Source of the DNA: Congregibacter variabilis
Lineage (GTDB): Bacteria > Pseudomonadota > Gammaproteobacteria > Pseudomonadales > Halieaceae
Assembly: GCF_045689235.1 (NCBI RefSeq)
Contig: NZ_CP136864.1
Span: 496,001-560,000 of the forward strand
Reading direction: 5' to 3'
DNA: 64,000 nucleotides
A model generated the notes under the pieces. It ran no database searches. It worked only from the letters and a program-made list of their open reading frames with translations, and was not told where the DNA came from. Positions 17,522 through 25,765 of the stretch are shown here, piece by piece; position 1 is the first letter of the stretch; each line of letters starts with the position of its first letter. The position numbers were made by a program, and so were the translations under genes.

Positions 17522-18055
17522 TTAGTCCGCGATTAAATCAATTTCCAATGTCATGGCCTCGGCCATGGCATCAAGTTTCCACTCCAGCTCATCGAGTCTG
17601 CTGTTGTTATCGAGCTCAATGCGTGCCTCAGCCCTAAATAGAGGCTCTCCGCTCATGGGCGCAGTTTCTACAGCGGTCTCCAGGGAGCGGACATTAAAGC
17701 CTGCACTGCGCAGAGCGCGGGTTAGCTCTCGAACAATGCCTGGCCGATCCGGTCCCAAAAGCGTGACGCGCTGGGTGGACAGGATATCCGAAACGGGATC
17801 ACCGGCGTCAGTGAGGCTGGTGGTGATGCCCACGCTTTCGAGCTCACTGAGGGCCTCACTGAGCGCTGCGTGTTGTGAGTTGGGGATTTGAGCCTGCAGG
17901 ACACCCGCAAAGCGACCTCCCAGGCGACTGAGCTGCGAGTCCAGCCAGTTACCGTCATGCTCAGAGATCAATCCGCTGAGTTGCTCAACAACGCCAGGGC
18001 GGTCGTCACAAAAAAAACTGATCAAAACGCGGGTCGTCACTATCAGATGCTCCAC
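17522..18055 (-). CDS. ACT-domain protein of the GcvR (glycine cleavage repressor) family
   Basis: A 177-residue protein made of two ACT domains, each opening with a DRPG motif (CDDRPGVVEQLSGLI and GPDRPGIVRELTRAL). This is the layout of GcvR, which in E. coli senses glycine and restrains GcvA, and of related regulators. No gcvTHP gene is in the window, so the target is unknown. It is convergent to the aroC unit and divergent from the exported methyltransferase, whose start is 57 bases away. A GTG a few codons downstream is a possible alternative start. Confidence 0.72.
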   Translation of the reverse strand: MEHLIVTTRVLISFFCDDRPGVVEQLSGLISEHDGNWLDSQLSRLGGRFAGVLQAQIPNSQHAALSEALSELESVGITTSLTDAGDPVSDILSTQRVTLLGPDRPGIVRELTRALRSAGFNVRSLETAVETAPMSGEPLFRAEARIELDNNSRLDELEWKLDAMAEAMTLEIDLIAD

Positions 18056-18112
18056 TTTGCTGTGTCGGGCGAGTATATTACCCGTGATTTAATTTATCGA
18101 AGGAGTTTATCA

Positions 18113-18928
18113 GTGCAAAAGGTTATGGCCATTGTTTCAAGTTTGGTTCTCGCCCCCGCGATTCTTATGTCGGCACCCGCCTCTGCCGCTCTTGATTGGG
18201 ACACTGCATTAAAGGGGAAGCATCGCAGCGAGAAGAACGCCGCGCGCGATGAATTTCGGCATCCCCGAGAGACTCTGGAGTTCTTTGGTCTTGCAGAAGA
18301 TATGACCGTGGTCGAGTTGTCTCCGGGTGGTGGTTGGTACACCGAAGTTCTGGCGCCTCTCCTGCGAGAAAGTGGCAGCTACTACGCTGCGCATAACAGC
18401 CCCAACGGAGGGGCGTATTCCCGCCGATCCCTGGGCAGTTACTTAAAGAAGCTCGGTGAAGAAGACGACATATACGGCGCGGTCACCGTGACGACGCTGG
18501 GGCCCGCAGACTCGGTAGTCATAGCCCCGGCAGGCAGCGCTGATATGGTCCTGGCATTTAGAAACATTCATAGCTGGATGCGTGCAGGTACTTTAGCTAA
18601 CACTTTGTTGGTGGCCTACGATGCACTCAAGCCCGGTGGCGTATTTGGTGTGGTGCAGCATCGCGCCAAAGATGGGCGGGATCCTGAGCGCATGAAGGCG
18701 ACGGGTTACGTTAGCGAAGACTATATTATTGCGGCAGCTCGCAGCGTTGGTTTTGAGCTGGACGCCCGGTCCGACGTCAATGCGAACCCGAAGGATACGG
18801 GCGACTACGCTGACGGCGTATGGGAGCTCCCGCCTTCGCTGCGCACCGCCGATGAAAATCGCGAGGCGCGCATGGCCGTAGGTGAGAGCGACCGCATGAC
18901 CCTGAAGTTTGTAAAGCCAGCGAGCTGA
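18113..18928 (+). CDS. SAM-dependent methyltransferase-like protein with a signal peptide
   Basis: A 271-residue protein starting at GTG 18113 behind AAGGAG. It begins with a textbook Sec signal (MQKVMAIVSSLVLAPAILMS, then APASA before ALDWD). The mature part has a class I methyltransferase fold: VVELSPGGGWYTEVLAP resembles the SAM-binding loop, followed by LALDALKPGG-like and VVQHRA strands. Exported proteins of this type are found in several proteobacteria with no known substrate. SAM is not expected in the periplasm, so it may act on another ligand or be inactive. An upstream in-frame start would run through gcvR and is rejected. Confidence 0.7.
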   Translation: MQKVMAIVSSLVLAPAILMSAPASAALDWDTALKGKHRSEKNAARDEFRHPRETLEFFGLAEDMTVVELSPGGGWYTEVLAPLLRESGSYYAAHNSPNGGAYSRRSLGSYLKKLGEEDDIYGAVTVTTLGPADSVVIAPAGSADMVLAFRNIHSWMRAGTLANTLLVAYDALKPGGVFGVVQHRAKDGRDPERMKATGYVSEDYIIAAARSVGFELDARSDVNANPKDTGDYADGVWELPPSLRTADENREARMAVGESDRMTLKFVKPAS

Positions 18929-18929
18929 T

Positions 18930-19184
18930 TTGGCGCAGCTTGTACGAGTCCCGCTTGAGCGTGTTCCCCAGGAGCAGCTGGAAGCGCTCCTTGAGGAGTA
19001 CGCCAGTCGCGATGGAACTGATTATGGGTCTGAAGAAACAAGCCTGAGCGACCGGGTGACGCAATTGCAGTCGCAACTGCGTTCAGCGAAGCTGCAGCTG
19101 CTATTCGACGTTGATTCACAGCAATGGGATATCGTGTCCGCAGAAGATGCACAGCGGCTTCTGGGCGACGGTGAAGATGCCTAG
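18930..19184 (+). CDS. YheU/UPF0270 family protein
   Basis: An 84-residue cytoplasmic protein with a TTG start directly after the methyltransferase stop. It resembles the YheU family, with the shared core REGTDYG-type motif (here SRDGTDYGSEETSL) and a following helix of the VTQLQSQLRSAKLQLLFD pattern. Function is unknown in any organism I recall. The tight spacing indicates cotranscription with the genes on both sides. Confidence 0.75.
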   Translation: MAQLVRVPLERVPQEQLEALLEEYASRDGTDYGSEETSLSDRVTQLQSQLRSAKLQLLFDVDSQQWDIVSAEDAQRLLGDGEDA

Positions 19185-19222
19185 CGTTGCGCCAGGGGTT
19201 TGATGAGCGACAGTAGAGCAAC

Positions 19223-19468
19223 ATGTTTATGAGTGCCCCGGCGTCAGATAGCACCTTGGACGCCCGGGGACTTCGCTGCCCAGAGCCGGTGATGTTGTTG
19301 CACAAGGCTATGGCAGAGCTGTCCGTCGGTGATCGTCTGTTGGTTCTCGCAACCGATCCGACGACGCAGCGCGATATACCCCAGTTTTGTCGGTTCCTGG
19401 GACACGAGCTTGCGCAAAGCCAAGAGCAAGACGATGAATTCCGCTTTATCCTCATCAAAGGCTCTTAG
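19223..19468 (+). CDS. tusA: TusA/SirA-family sulfur carrier
   Basis: TusA-family proteins carry persulfide sulfur, for example for tRNA 2-thiouridine. The 81-residue protein has the family signature LDARGLRCPEPVM with the single active Cys followed by Pro, and a small alpha/beta layout. The ATG at 19229 (MSAP) is an alternative start two codons in. Its 3' end overlaps the start of epmC by 35 bases in another frame. Other TusA-like proteins such as YedF exist, so the exact role is less sure than the family. Confidence 0.85.
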   Translation: MFMSAPASDSTLDARGLRCPEPVMLLHKAMAELSVGDRLLVLATDPTTQRDIPQFCRFLGHELAQSQEQDDEFRFILIKGS

Positions 19469-20000
19469 CGCCGACGCGATCGTTAAGGTTTTTAACGATC
19501 TATTTCGGCATAGCTACCGCACTTGCCTGCTGGGCGGGGCAGATGAGCCTCTCTATGAGCCGGCGCGCGACGGCACCCCTGCACAAATTTTTTTTAGAGA
19601 AGATTATGTCTCCAGCGCCCTCCATGAGGTCGCGCACTGGTGCATCGCTGGGGCGGCGCGCCGCACGCGTATTGATTACGGATACTGGTATGACCCGGAT
19701 GGACGCAGTGAAGATGCACAGATCGACTTCATGAAGGCTGAAGCGCGGCCCCAGGCTCTGGAGTGGTGTTTTTCGAAGGCCAGCGGTGTTCCCTTTAGGC
19801 TGAGTATGGACAATCTTGATGCACCTCCTGATCCTGCAATGAAGCAGGCGTTTGCCAATGCAGTTCTGGCACAGGCCCATAACTTTGCGCAGCGAGGTCT
19901 TCCTCCCCGCGCGCAGCTAATGTTTGGCGAGTTAGGCCGGTGCACAGGCGCGCGTCTGGAGGCCGCTTCACTGCGGTTCTTCGAAGGTGATTTGCTGTGA
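19434..20000 (+). CDS. epmC: Elongation factor P hydroxylase
   Basis: EpmC (YfcM) hydroxylates the beta-lysylated lysine of elongation factor P. The 188-residue protein is near the E. coli length. It carries the family core EVAHWCIAG with metal-binding His, preceded by FFREDYVSSALH, and the conserved RIDYGYWYDPDGR and EARPQALEW. I chose ATG 19434 because the family N-terminus begins there, although it lies inside the tusA 3' end. The stop overlaps the GTG of pdxB. The partner genes epmA and epmB are not in the window. Confidence 0.9.
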   Translation: MNSALSSSKALSADAIVKVFNDLFRHSYRTCLLGGADEPLYEPARDGTPAQIFFREDYVSSALHEVAHWCIAGAARRTRIDYGYWYDPDGRSEDAQIDFMKAEARPQALEWCFSKASGVPFRLSMDNLDAPPDPAMKQAFANAVLAQAHNFAQRGLPPRAQLMFGELGRCTGARLEAASLRFFEGDLL

Positions 20001-21166
20001 TTCGAGTACTCGCCGATGAAAACATGGTGGGTCTGGATTTACTGCCGAAGGATGAGATGGACATTCACACGGTGCCTGGTCGCACAATATCCAAACGCGA
20101 TTTAGACGGCGTAGATGTGCTGTGGGTGCGTTCGGTTACCCAAGTCAGTGAGGCGCTCGTCGACGGCAGCAAACTGCGTTTTGTGGGTACGGCGACGGCG
20201 GGACTTGAGCACATCGATCAGGAGGCCCTTAAAAAACGTGGCATCGGCTTTTCTGCGGCTCCCGGTGCCAACGCCAACTCAGTCGTAGAATACGTTCTGG
20301 CGGCATTAGCCGAGCTTCAGGAGCCCTGGGAGCGACTTGAAGGGGGCGAGACTCTGGGGATCGTAGGCTGTGGATCTGTGGGACGTTTGTTCGCGTCAGT
20401 AGCGCAGGCTCTGGGTTGGAACGTTAAAGTGCATGATCCCTGGCTGGCACAGGGAAATTGCAGCCCGGACTGGGCATCGTTTGCTGAGATTCTTCAATGC
20501 CGTGTGATAAGTCTGCATTGCTCCCTGACTCGCGAGCAACCCTGGCCGAGTTACCATCTGTTCGATGCCCCTGCGCTTGCGGCGCTCAACGGGTCGCAAT
20601 GGCTGATTAATGCTGCCCGGGGGTCGGTGATTGATAACAGCGCTCTGCTTGAGCATCTAAGCGGCGAGGATCCGGTTAACTGCGTATTGGATGTGTGGGA
20701 AGGGGAGCCTGCATTCAATACAGCGCTTCTTGCTTCGCCCGCACTAAAATTTGCTACCGCACACATTGCTGGATATAGCTGGGATGCCAAGTGGCAAGCC
20801 ACGCGTATGCTGTATTCCAGCTTGCTGGATGCGCAATTATTGCGAACGCCATTGCCAGAGGGCCTTAGTTCGAGTGAATCACTAGCTGCAGTCTCTGGCA
20901 CTGGTAGCGATCTTGCACGGCAGCTCATCAGCCAGCGTTACAGCATCAAAGAGGATGATCTGCTGTTTCGCCAGCTAACTTCCCTGGGAGCCCAGCGGGC
21001 TGCGGGTTTCGACGCTTTGCGCAGGACCTACAGGCAGCGTCGTGAGCTAAGAGGCTCTGAACTTATCCAGCCTCGGTTTATCGCGTCCCGGGAACTTTCA
21101 GGTATTTGTGCGGCGCTGGGTATCTCGCTCCGGGAGCAAAGGACTGAATTGGACGCTACTGCTTAG
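19997..21166 (+). CDS. pdxB: Erythronate-4-phosphate dehydrogenase
   Basis: PdxB oxidises 4-phosphoerythronate in pyridoxal phosphate synthesis. The 389-residue protein belongs to the D-2-hydroxyacid dehydrogenase family: RVLADENMVGLDLLP at the N-terminus, NAD loop GIVGCGSVGRLFASVAQALG, catalytic-region NAARGSVIDNSALLEHL, and HIAGYSWDAKWQATRM with the active His. The C-terminal PdxB dimerisation domain is present. The GTG start overlaps the epmC stop (GTGA). The last codons and stop are copied in a 27-base tandem repeat. Confidence 0.95.
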   Translation: MIRVLADENMVGLDLLPKDEMDIHTVPGRTISKRDLDGVDVLWVRSVTQVSEALVDGSKLRFVGTATAGLEHIDQEALKKRGIGFSAAPGANANSVVEYVLAALAELQEPWERLEGGETLGIVGCGSVGRLFASVAQALGWNVKVHDPWLAQGNCSPDWASFAEILQCRVISLHCSLTREQPWPSYHLFDAPALAALNGSQWLINAARGSVIDNSALLEHLSGEDPVNCVLDVWEGEPAFNTALLASPALKFATAHIAGYSWDAKWQATRMLYSSLLDAQLLRTPLPEGLSSSESLAAVSGTGSDLARQLISQRYSIKEDDLLFRQLTSLGAQRAAGFDALRRTYRQRRELRGSELIQPRFIASRELSGICAALGISLREQRTELDATA

Positions 21167-21202
21167 GGTAGGGCTTTGGACGCTACTGCTTAGGGTAGGG
21201 CT
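21149..21202. repeat. Perfect 27-base tandem duplication over the pdxB stop
   Basis: The unit at 21149-21175 is repeated exactly at 21176-21202. It contains the last codons of pdxB and the TAG stop, so the second copy is untranslated and the protein is unaffected. Two identical copies imply a recent slippage or duplication event. Confidence 0.95.
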
Positions 21203-21277
21203 GGAGTAGGCAGACGATAGCTCTCTAGCGTATGTGTTCGGCTTGATAGCGCGCCGCGGTCGACTTTTACTTTGTCC

Positions 21278-21308
21278 AAAAAAAAGGCCAATCGCTTGAT
21301 TGGCCTTT
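21278..21308 (-). terminator. Terminator for the leftward tRNA unit
   Basis: AAAGGCCAATC (21283-21293) pairs with GATTGGCCTTT (21298-21308) around GCTT. On the minus strand it is followed by a run of eight T, counting the stem end. It lies directly after tRNA-Gly. On the plus strand the T-run is only three bases, so it is a weaker end for pdxB. Confidence 0.85.
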
Positions 21309-21315
21309 CTAAATT

Positions 21316-21390
21316 TGGAGCGGGTGAACAGATTTGAACTGTCGACATTCTCGTTGGCAACGAGATGCTCTACCCCTGAGCTACACCCGC
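21316..21390 (-). tRNA. tRNA-Gly (GCC)
   Basis: Read on the minus strand, the 75-base gene has a 7-pair acceptor stem (GCGGGTG/CACCCGC), D-arm TAGCTCAGGGGTAGAGC, anticodon loop TTGCCAA giving anticodon GCC, a GTTCAAATC T-arm loop, discriminator T and an encoded CCA. It lies downstream of tRNA-Glu in the same direction and is followed by a terminator, so the two are probably cotranscribed. Confidence 0.95.
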
Positions 21391-21485
21391 GAAACGCTAG
21401 CTGTATGTAGTTGGGGAGAAGATTGAGGAGAGACTCCCTACAAACTTCGAAAACCCCTAAAAATACAGTTTCCCGACAAAGAAAA

Positions 21486-21561
21486 TGGCGTCCCCTAGGG
21501 GGTTCGAACCCCTGTTACCGCCGTGAAAGGGCGGTGTCCTAGGCCACTAGACGAAGGGGAC
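21486..21561 (-). tRNA. tRNA-Glu (TTC)
   Basis: On the minus strand the 76-base gene starts GTCCCCTTCGTCTAGTGGCC, has anticodon loop CTTTCAC giving TTC, T-arm GGGGTTCGAACCCC, acceptor partner AGGGGAC, discriminator G and encoded CCA. The start and anticodon are typical of bacterial glutamate tRNA. tRNA-Gly follows after 95 bases. Confidence 0.96.
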
Positions 21562-21700
21562 GTGGTGCTCCTCGTCAGGAGGCGCGCATTGTATGGAGAC
21601 TGCCCATAATCGTCAAGCAAAAAGGGAAAGCTTATTTGTTGAAGGAGATTTGGGGCCCTGAAGTTGGTAGTTGGGGGTGCCTGATCGGTTTTCGCCGCTG

Positions 21701-22111
21701 TTAGTGACGCGTTTGGGCATTCTGCTCTTCACTTTGTAAGCTGCGCATCATCGCGCAGGCCTGAGACCAGTCAAAGCGCTGTCCCTGACTGTCGGCAGCG
21801 CGACGTTGTTCATCGAGCAGGGCGAAACGTTCAATCTCCTCATCGGGCATAAAGTGCAGGCACTCCTGGCCAAGGTACCAAAGAAGGTCCCGAGGGAACT
21901 CTTGGGCGAATTGGGGGGCGATGGTGAGCATCCGGTAGATAAGGGCCGGAGCTTCGTCCATTATTTGTCCAGAGTCTGCGGCCAACGCAGCACACTGCTG
22001 GGCCAATTCGCTAAAACCTTCTCCCTCGGGTGCTGCAGCGTAGGCCTGAAGTCGCTTATTAAAGGCGTCAAACAACGCCATTTGTTCTTCATGGAAGTCC
22101 ACATCGTTCAT
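21701..22111 (-). CDS. Conserved small protein, PA2817-like
   Basis: A 136-residue, mainly helical, acidic cytoplasmic protein without signal or membrane segments. FPRDLLWYLGQECLHFMPDEEI is the most conserved-looking block and recalls the PA2817 family of pseudomonads; in P. aeruginosa that gene is also near an ABC-2 exporter pair (PA2811/PA2812), as here. The family call is from memory and moderate. It is divergent from the ABC genes across a 178-base gap. Function unknown. Confidence 0.6.
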   Translation of the reverse strand: MNDVDFHEEQMALFDAFNKRLQAYAAAPEGEGFSELAQQCAALAADSGQIMDEAPALIYRMLTIAPQFAQEFPRDLLWYLGQECLHFMPDEEIERFALLDEQRRAADSQGQRFDWSQACAMMRSLQSEEQNAQTRH

Positions 22112-22289
22112 TGTCGTTTCTCGCTGAGCCTGTTGCGTTTACAATAGCGCGTCTCAGCAGCCGGTCCTTAAAACCCGCGCTGGTGAGTCACTGGTCAATT
22201 ATCGCAGTAAAGCCATCCATACTGATGGCTTACTGCGCTAGAGAACGTATCACCTACAGCTTCATACTAATTAGATTAACGAGGGCAGG

Positions 22290-23228
22290 ATGCCAGAGTC
22301 CACCGCTGGGAGCACGCCAGCTTTAAGAATCGAAAACCTAGAGAAGTCCTACGACAATGGCTTTGTTGCACTCAAAGGCATCAGTCTGGAGGTGGCGCAG
22401 GGCGATTTCTTTGCGCTGCTTGGTCCCAATGGCGCCGGTAAATCCACAACTATTGGCATTATTTGCTCCTTGGTGAGCAAGTCCGGTGGCAAAGTGGCGG
22501 TGCATGGTGTGGATATTGACGAGGACTTTCCAGCGGCCAAGAAGTTTATTGGTATTGTTCCGCAGGAATTCAACTTCAATATGTTCGAAAAAGTCTTTGA
22601 TATCGTCACGAATCAAGCAGGCTTTTATGGCTTGCCTCGAGCACTGGCCAGTGAGCGTGCAGAAAAGTATCTGAGAGAGCTGGGGCTTTGGGATAAACGG
22701 GACGTTACAGGGCGCATGCTGTCTGGCGGCATGAAGCGTCGACTTATGATCGCCCGGGCTTTGGTTCATGATCCCAAGCTGTTGATCCTTGATGAGCCAA
22801 CCGCTGGTGTAGATATTGAAATGCGCCGGGGCATGTGGGAGTTCTTACAAAAACTCAATGCCGATGGCACTACGATTATTTTGACCACGCACTATCTCGA
22901 AGAGGCCGAGGCGCTGTGTCGAAACATAGCGATCATCAATCATGGCGCAATTGTCGAAAACACGTCCATCAAGGATCTTCTGCGTCGTTTGCAACGAGAA
23001 GTCTTTATCGTCGATAGCGCGGATCCCTTGCCTGAGGAATTGAGCATCGAGAATTTTGAGTTTCGCCGCGCGGATGAACGGACACTGGAAATTGAAGTTG
23101 AAAAAGGTCAGCACCTCAATGATGTCTTTAGCGCACTGGATCATGCGGGGGTTAATGTTGTGAGCTTGCGTAACCGCGCCAATCGCCTCGAAGAGATGTT
23201 TGTCAACCTGCTGGAGACAGGCGCATGA
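22290..23228 (+). CDS. ABC-2 type exporter, ATP-binding protein (YadG-like)
   Basis: The 312-residue ATPase has Walker A GPNGAGKST, signature LSGGMKRRLMIARAL, Walker B LLILDEPTAGVD and the H-loop TTHYLEEAE. A regulatory C-terminal extension of about 80 residues follows the nucleotide-binding domain. The stop overlaps the permease ATG (ATGA), so the two form one exporter. The pair resembles E. coli YadG/YadH, whose substrate is not known. Confidence 0.9.
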   Translation: MPESTAGSTPALRIENLEKSYDNGFVALKGISLEVAQGDFFALLGPNGAGKSTTIGIICSLVSKSGGKVAVHGVDIDEDFPAAKKFIGIVPQEFNFNMFEKVFDIVTNQAGFYGLPRALASERAEKYLRELGLWDKRDVTGRMLSGGMKRRLMIARALVHDPKLLILDEPTAGVDIEMRRGMWEFLQKLNADGTTIILTTHYLEEAEALCRNIAIINHGAIVENTSIKDLLRRLQREVFIVDSADPLPEELSIENFEFRRADERTLEIEVEKGQHLNDVFSALDHAGVNVVSLRNRANRLEEMFVNLLETGA

Positions 23229-23998
23229 ATACCCAGGAGAAGTTGATCGCCTTTAAAACGATCCTGCGCAAAGAGGTACGCAGGTTTATCCGCATCTGGC
23301 CACAAACATTGCTGCCGTCTGCAATCACTATGAGTCTGTACTTTGTTATTTTTGGTTCGCTCATCGGCTCGCGTATCGGTGAGATGGGTGGATTCAGTTA
23401 CATGGAATTCGTGGTGCCCGGTTTGATCATGATGGCTATCGTGACGAATTCCTATTCGAACGTGGTCTCGTCATTTTTTGGGGCCAAGTTCAATCACAGT
23501 GTAGAAGAGTTACTGGTCTCGCCAACGCCGAATTACGTGATTCTTTTGGGCTTTGTCAGCGGAGGCGTCATTCGGGGTTTGTTGGTTGCGACGATCGTTA
23601 CCACGGTATCGATGTTTTTTACTCGACTGCATATCCATAGCTTTGGCGTTGTTGTTGCCGGAGTGGTGCTGACGTCGCTGCTGTTTGCCCTGGCTGGTTT
23701 TATCAATGCGGTGTATGCCAACAGTTTCGATGACATCTCTATCATTCCGACCTTTGTGTTGACGCCACTGATTTACCTGGGAGGGGTGTTTTACTCGCTG
23801 GATTTGCTTCCCAGTTTTTGGGCATCGGTGTCCAAGCTCAACCCGTTGGTCTATGTGGTCAATGCGTTTCGCTACGGCGTTCTGGGCGTTGCCGATGTGA
23901 GTGTTGGATTTGCTTTTGCCATGCTTGGTGGTTTTACCGTGGCGGCCTTTGCCTACAGTATGTATCTGCTCAATAGCGGAACGCGGCTGCGCCAGTAA
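23225..23998 (+). CDS. ABC-2 type exporter, permease (YadH-like)
   Basis: A 257-residue integral membrane protein with six hydrophobic segments, the usual ABC-2 permease topology. It contains GGFSYMEFVVPGLIMM and the C-terminal PLIYLGGVFYSLDLLP, with LNPLVYVVNAFRYG, typical of YadH/NodJ-type permeases. It starts within the ATPase stop codon. queF follows after nine bases, so it may share the transcript although no functional link is evident. Confidence 0.9.
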   Translation: MNTQEKLIAFKTILRKEVRRFIRIWPQTLLPSAITMSLYFVIFGSLIGSRIGEMGGFSYMEFVVPGLIMMAIVTNSYSNVVSSFFGAKFNHSVEELLVSPTPNYVILLGFVSGGVIRGLLVATIVTTVSMFFTRLHIHSFGVVVAGVVLTSLLFALAGFINAVYANSFDDISIIPTFVLTPLIYLGGVFYSLDLLPSFWASVSKLNPLVYVVNAFRYGVLGVADVSVGFAFAMLGGFTVAAFAYSMYLLNSGTRLRQ

Positions 23999-24007
23999 TA
24001 TTTAGGA

Positions 24008-24865
24008 ATGAGTGGCTCAAACGAATCAGGAAAGAATGCTCCTCACAGAGGATCGCCGGATTATTCACACGACAAGGGTCCTTTACTGGGGCAGCAGGTT
24101 GGGGGAAGTGAACATTACGACCCGAGTCTGTTGTTTCCTGTGCCTCGGGCGAATGCGCGAGCGAGCCTTCCTCAAAATATTTTCGCTGGCTTCGGTGAGG
24201 ATATCTGGCATGCCTATGAGCTCAGCTGGCTGAACGCCAAGGGCATGCCGCAGGCGTTTTTGGGGACCTTCAGCATTCCGGCAAACTCCGAGAATATTAT
24301 CGAGTCCAAGTCTTTTAAACTGTATCTCAACTCCCTAAATGGTCACGCGTTTGACAGTGAAGAGCTTGCCAGTCAGACCATTGAGCGAGATCTGTCTGAG
24401 GTGGCCAAAGCACGCGTATCGCTGACCCTTCATGGCGTCGACGATGGCGTTTATGAGGGGGTTTGCCTTCGGGGTGACTGTCTTGATGGGCTTGAGGTGA
24501 GCGTGCCTGAGAAGCCTGATGTGCAGCTGCTAGAGGCTGCCGCCGGTAATGCCAGGGTCTATACGCATTTGATGCGCTCCTTGTGTCCCGTAACCGCCCA
24601 GCCGGATTGGGCCACTGTGATCATTGAAACCCGGGGAGTCTCGGCAAAGCGAGAGCAGCTGCTGAGCTACTTGCTGGCTTATCGCAACCATCAGGAGTTT
24701 CACGAGCAGTGCGTTGAGCGGATCTATACGGATTTGTGGGCAAAGCTTGGCCCTGATTATTTGTCCGTGCAGGCCCTGTACACGCGGCGGGGTGGCTTGG
24801 ATATCTGTCCCTGGCGGTGTTCCGAGTCACAGCCGGCTCCTCGCGGGCGTATGAACCGACAGTAA
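24008..24865 (+). CDS. queF: NADPH-dependent 7-cyano-7-deazaguanine reductase (preQ0 reductase)
   Basis: QueF reduces the nitrile of preQ0 to preQ1 in queuosine biosynthesis. The 285-residue length marks the long, two-T-fold-domain (E. coli type) form. ESKSFKLYLNSLNGHAFD is the NADPH-binding QueF motif, and the catalytic Cys lies in RSLCPVTAQPDWATV. HQEFHEQCVERIYTDLW and the C-terminal GGLDICPWR also match. It follows the ABC permease by nine bases. Confidence 0.95.
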   Translation: MSGSNESGKNAPHRGSPDYSHDKGPLLGQQVGGSEHYDPSLLFPVPRANARASLPQNIFAGFGEDIWHAYELSWLNAKGMPQAFLGTFSIPANSENIIESKSFKLYLNSLNGHAFDSEELASQTIERDLSEVAKARVSLTLHGVDDGVYEGVCLRGDCLDGLEVSVPEKPDVQLLEAAAGNARVYTHLMRSLCPVTAQPDWATVIIETRGVSAKREQLLSYLLAYRNHQEFHEQCVERIYTDLWAKLGPDYLSVQALYTRRGGLDICPWRCSESQPAPRGRMNRQ

Positions 24866-24932
24866 AAACATTCGGCATCACTATTTCGAAGTTCCTGATG
24901 CCAGCTTTTCTCAACCTGCAGGACTAATTGTT

Positions 24933-25712
24933 ATGACTAACACCGCATTAATCACCGGGGCCTCTGCCGGCATAGGCGAAGAACTCGCCCGAGTACACGC
25001 CGAAAAAGGGGGTGATCTTATTTTGGTGGCCCGGCGCAAAGATCGCCTTGAGTCCATTGCCAAAGACATACGCGCAGAACACGGTGTGCAGGTGCAGGTG
25101 TTAGCCGCTGATCTTGCCAAAAGTGGCGCTGCCAAAAAACTCATGGCAGATGTAGATGCCCTGGGCGCTGAGGTTGATGTTTTGATCAACAACGCCGGCT
25201 TTGGTGGGCATGGCAAGTTCCACGAAAGTGGTCTGGAGCGTGACCAGCGCATGATGCAGCTCAATATGGTTGCCCTGACCGAGTTGGCGTATTACTTCGC
25301 GCAGGGCATGGTAGAACGCGGCTCAGGCAAAATATTGAACGTGGGGTCGACCGCTGGCTTTCTCCCGGGACCATTACAAGCGGTGTACTACGCCAGTAAG
25401 GCGTATGTGAACTCCTTTTCTCAGGCGATCGCCAATGAACTTCAGGGCACCGGTGTGACGGTGACGGTGCTTTGCCCCGGGCCTGTGGCTACGGAGTTTC
25501 AGGAGGCCGGGGACTTGGATGGCGTGAAAGGTTTCGATTTGGCTGCCGACGCAAGGTCTGTGGCCTTGTGCGGCTATCGCGCCATGGAACGAGGCGAGCT
25601 GTTGGCAGTCAATGACCGCAAGATCCGCGTACTCCTGGAGGGTGTGCTCCCGTTTCTGCCGCGTAAAAGCATTTTGTGGATGTCGCGCAAGACCATGGAA
25701 AAATCCAGCTAG
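24933..25712 (+). CDS. Short-chain dehydrogenase/reductase
   Basis: A 259-residue classical SDR with cofactor motif TGASAGIGEE, ARRKDRL favouring NADP, LINNAGFG, active-site Ser in GSTAGF and catalytic YxxxK in YYASKAY. The DltE/YqjQ-like subgroup fits the C-terminal hydrophobic end (FLPRKSILWMSRKTM), which may touch the membrane. Substrate cannot be read from sequence. It is followed by a terminator shared with the convergent peptidase gene. Confidence 0.85.
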   Translation: MTNTALITGASAGIGEELARVHAEKGGDLILVARRKDRLESIAKDIRAEHGVQVQVLAADLAKSGAAKKLMADVDALGAEVDVLINNAGFGGHGKFHESGLERDQRMMQLNMVALTELAYYFAQGMVERGSGKILNVGSTAGFLPGPLQAVYYASKAYVNSFSQAIANELQGTGVTVTVLCPGPVATEFQEAGDLDGVKGFDLAADARSVALCGYRAMERGELLAVNDRKIRVLLEGVLPFLPRKSILWMSRKTMEKSS

Positions 25713-25735
25713 GACGGATTGTTAAGGTCGTGTAG

Positions 25736-25761
25736 AAGCGCCCGGCAGGGGCGCTTTTTTA
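25736..25761. terminator. Intrinsic terminator between convergent genes
   Basis: AAGCGCCC (25736-25743) pairs with GGGCGCTT (25749-25756) with loop GGCAG, followed by TTTTTA. It ends the SDR gene on the plus strand. The minus direction lacks a comparable T-run. Confidence 0.85.
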
Positions 25762-25765
25762 TGGA

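Noticed and set aside
17888..18112. N-terminal extension of the exported methyltransferase into the gcvR-like gene
   Set aside because: It would overlap the divergent ACT-domain gene and hide a clear signal peptide that has its own AAGGAG site at GTG 18113.
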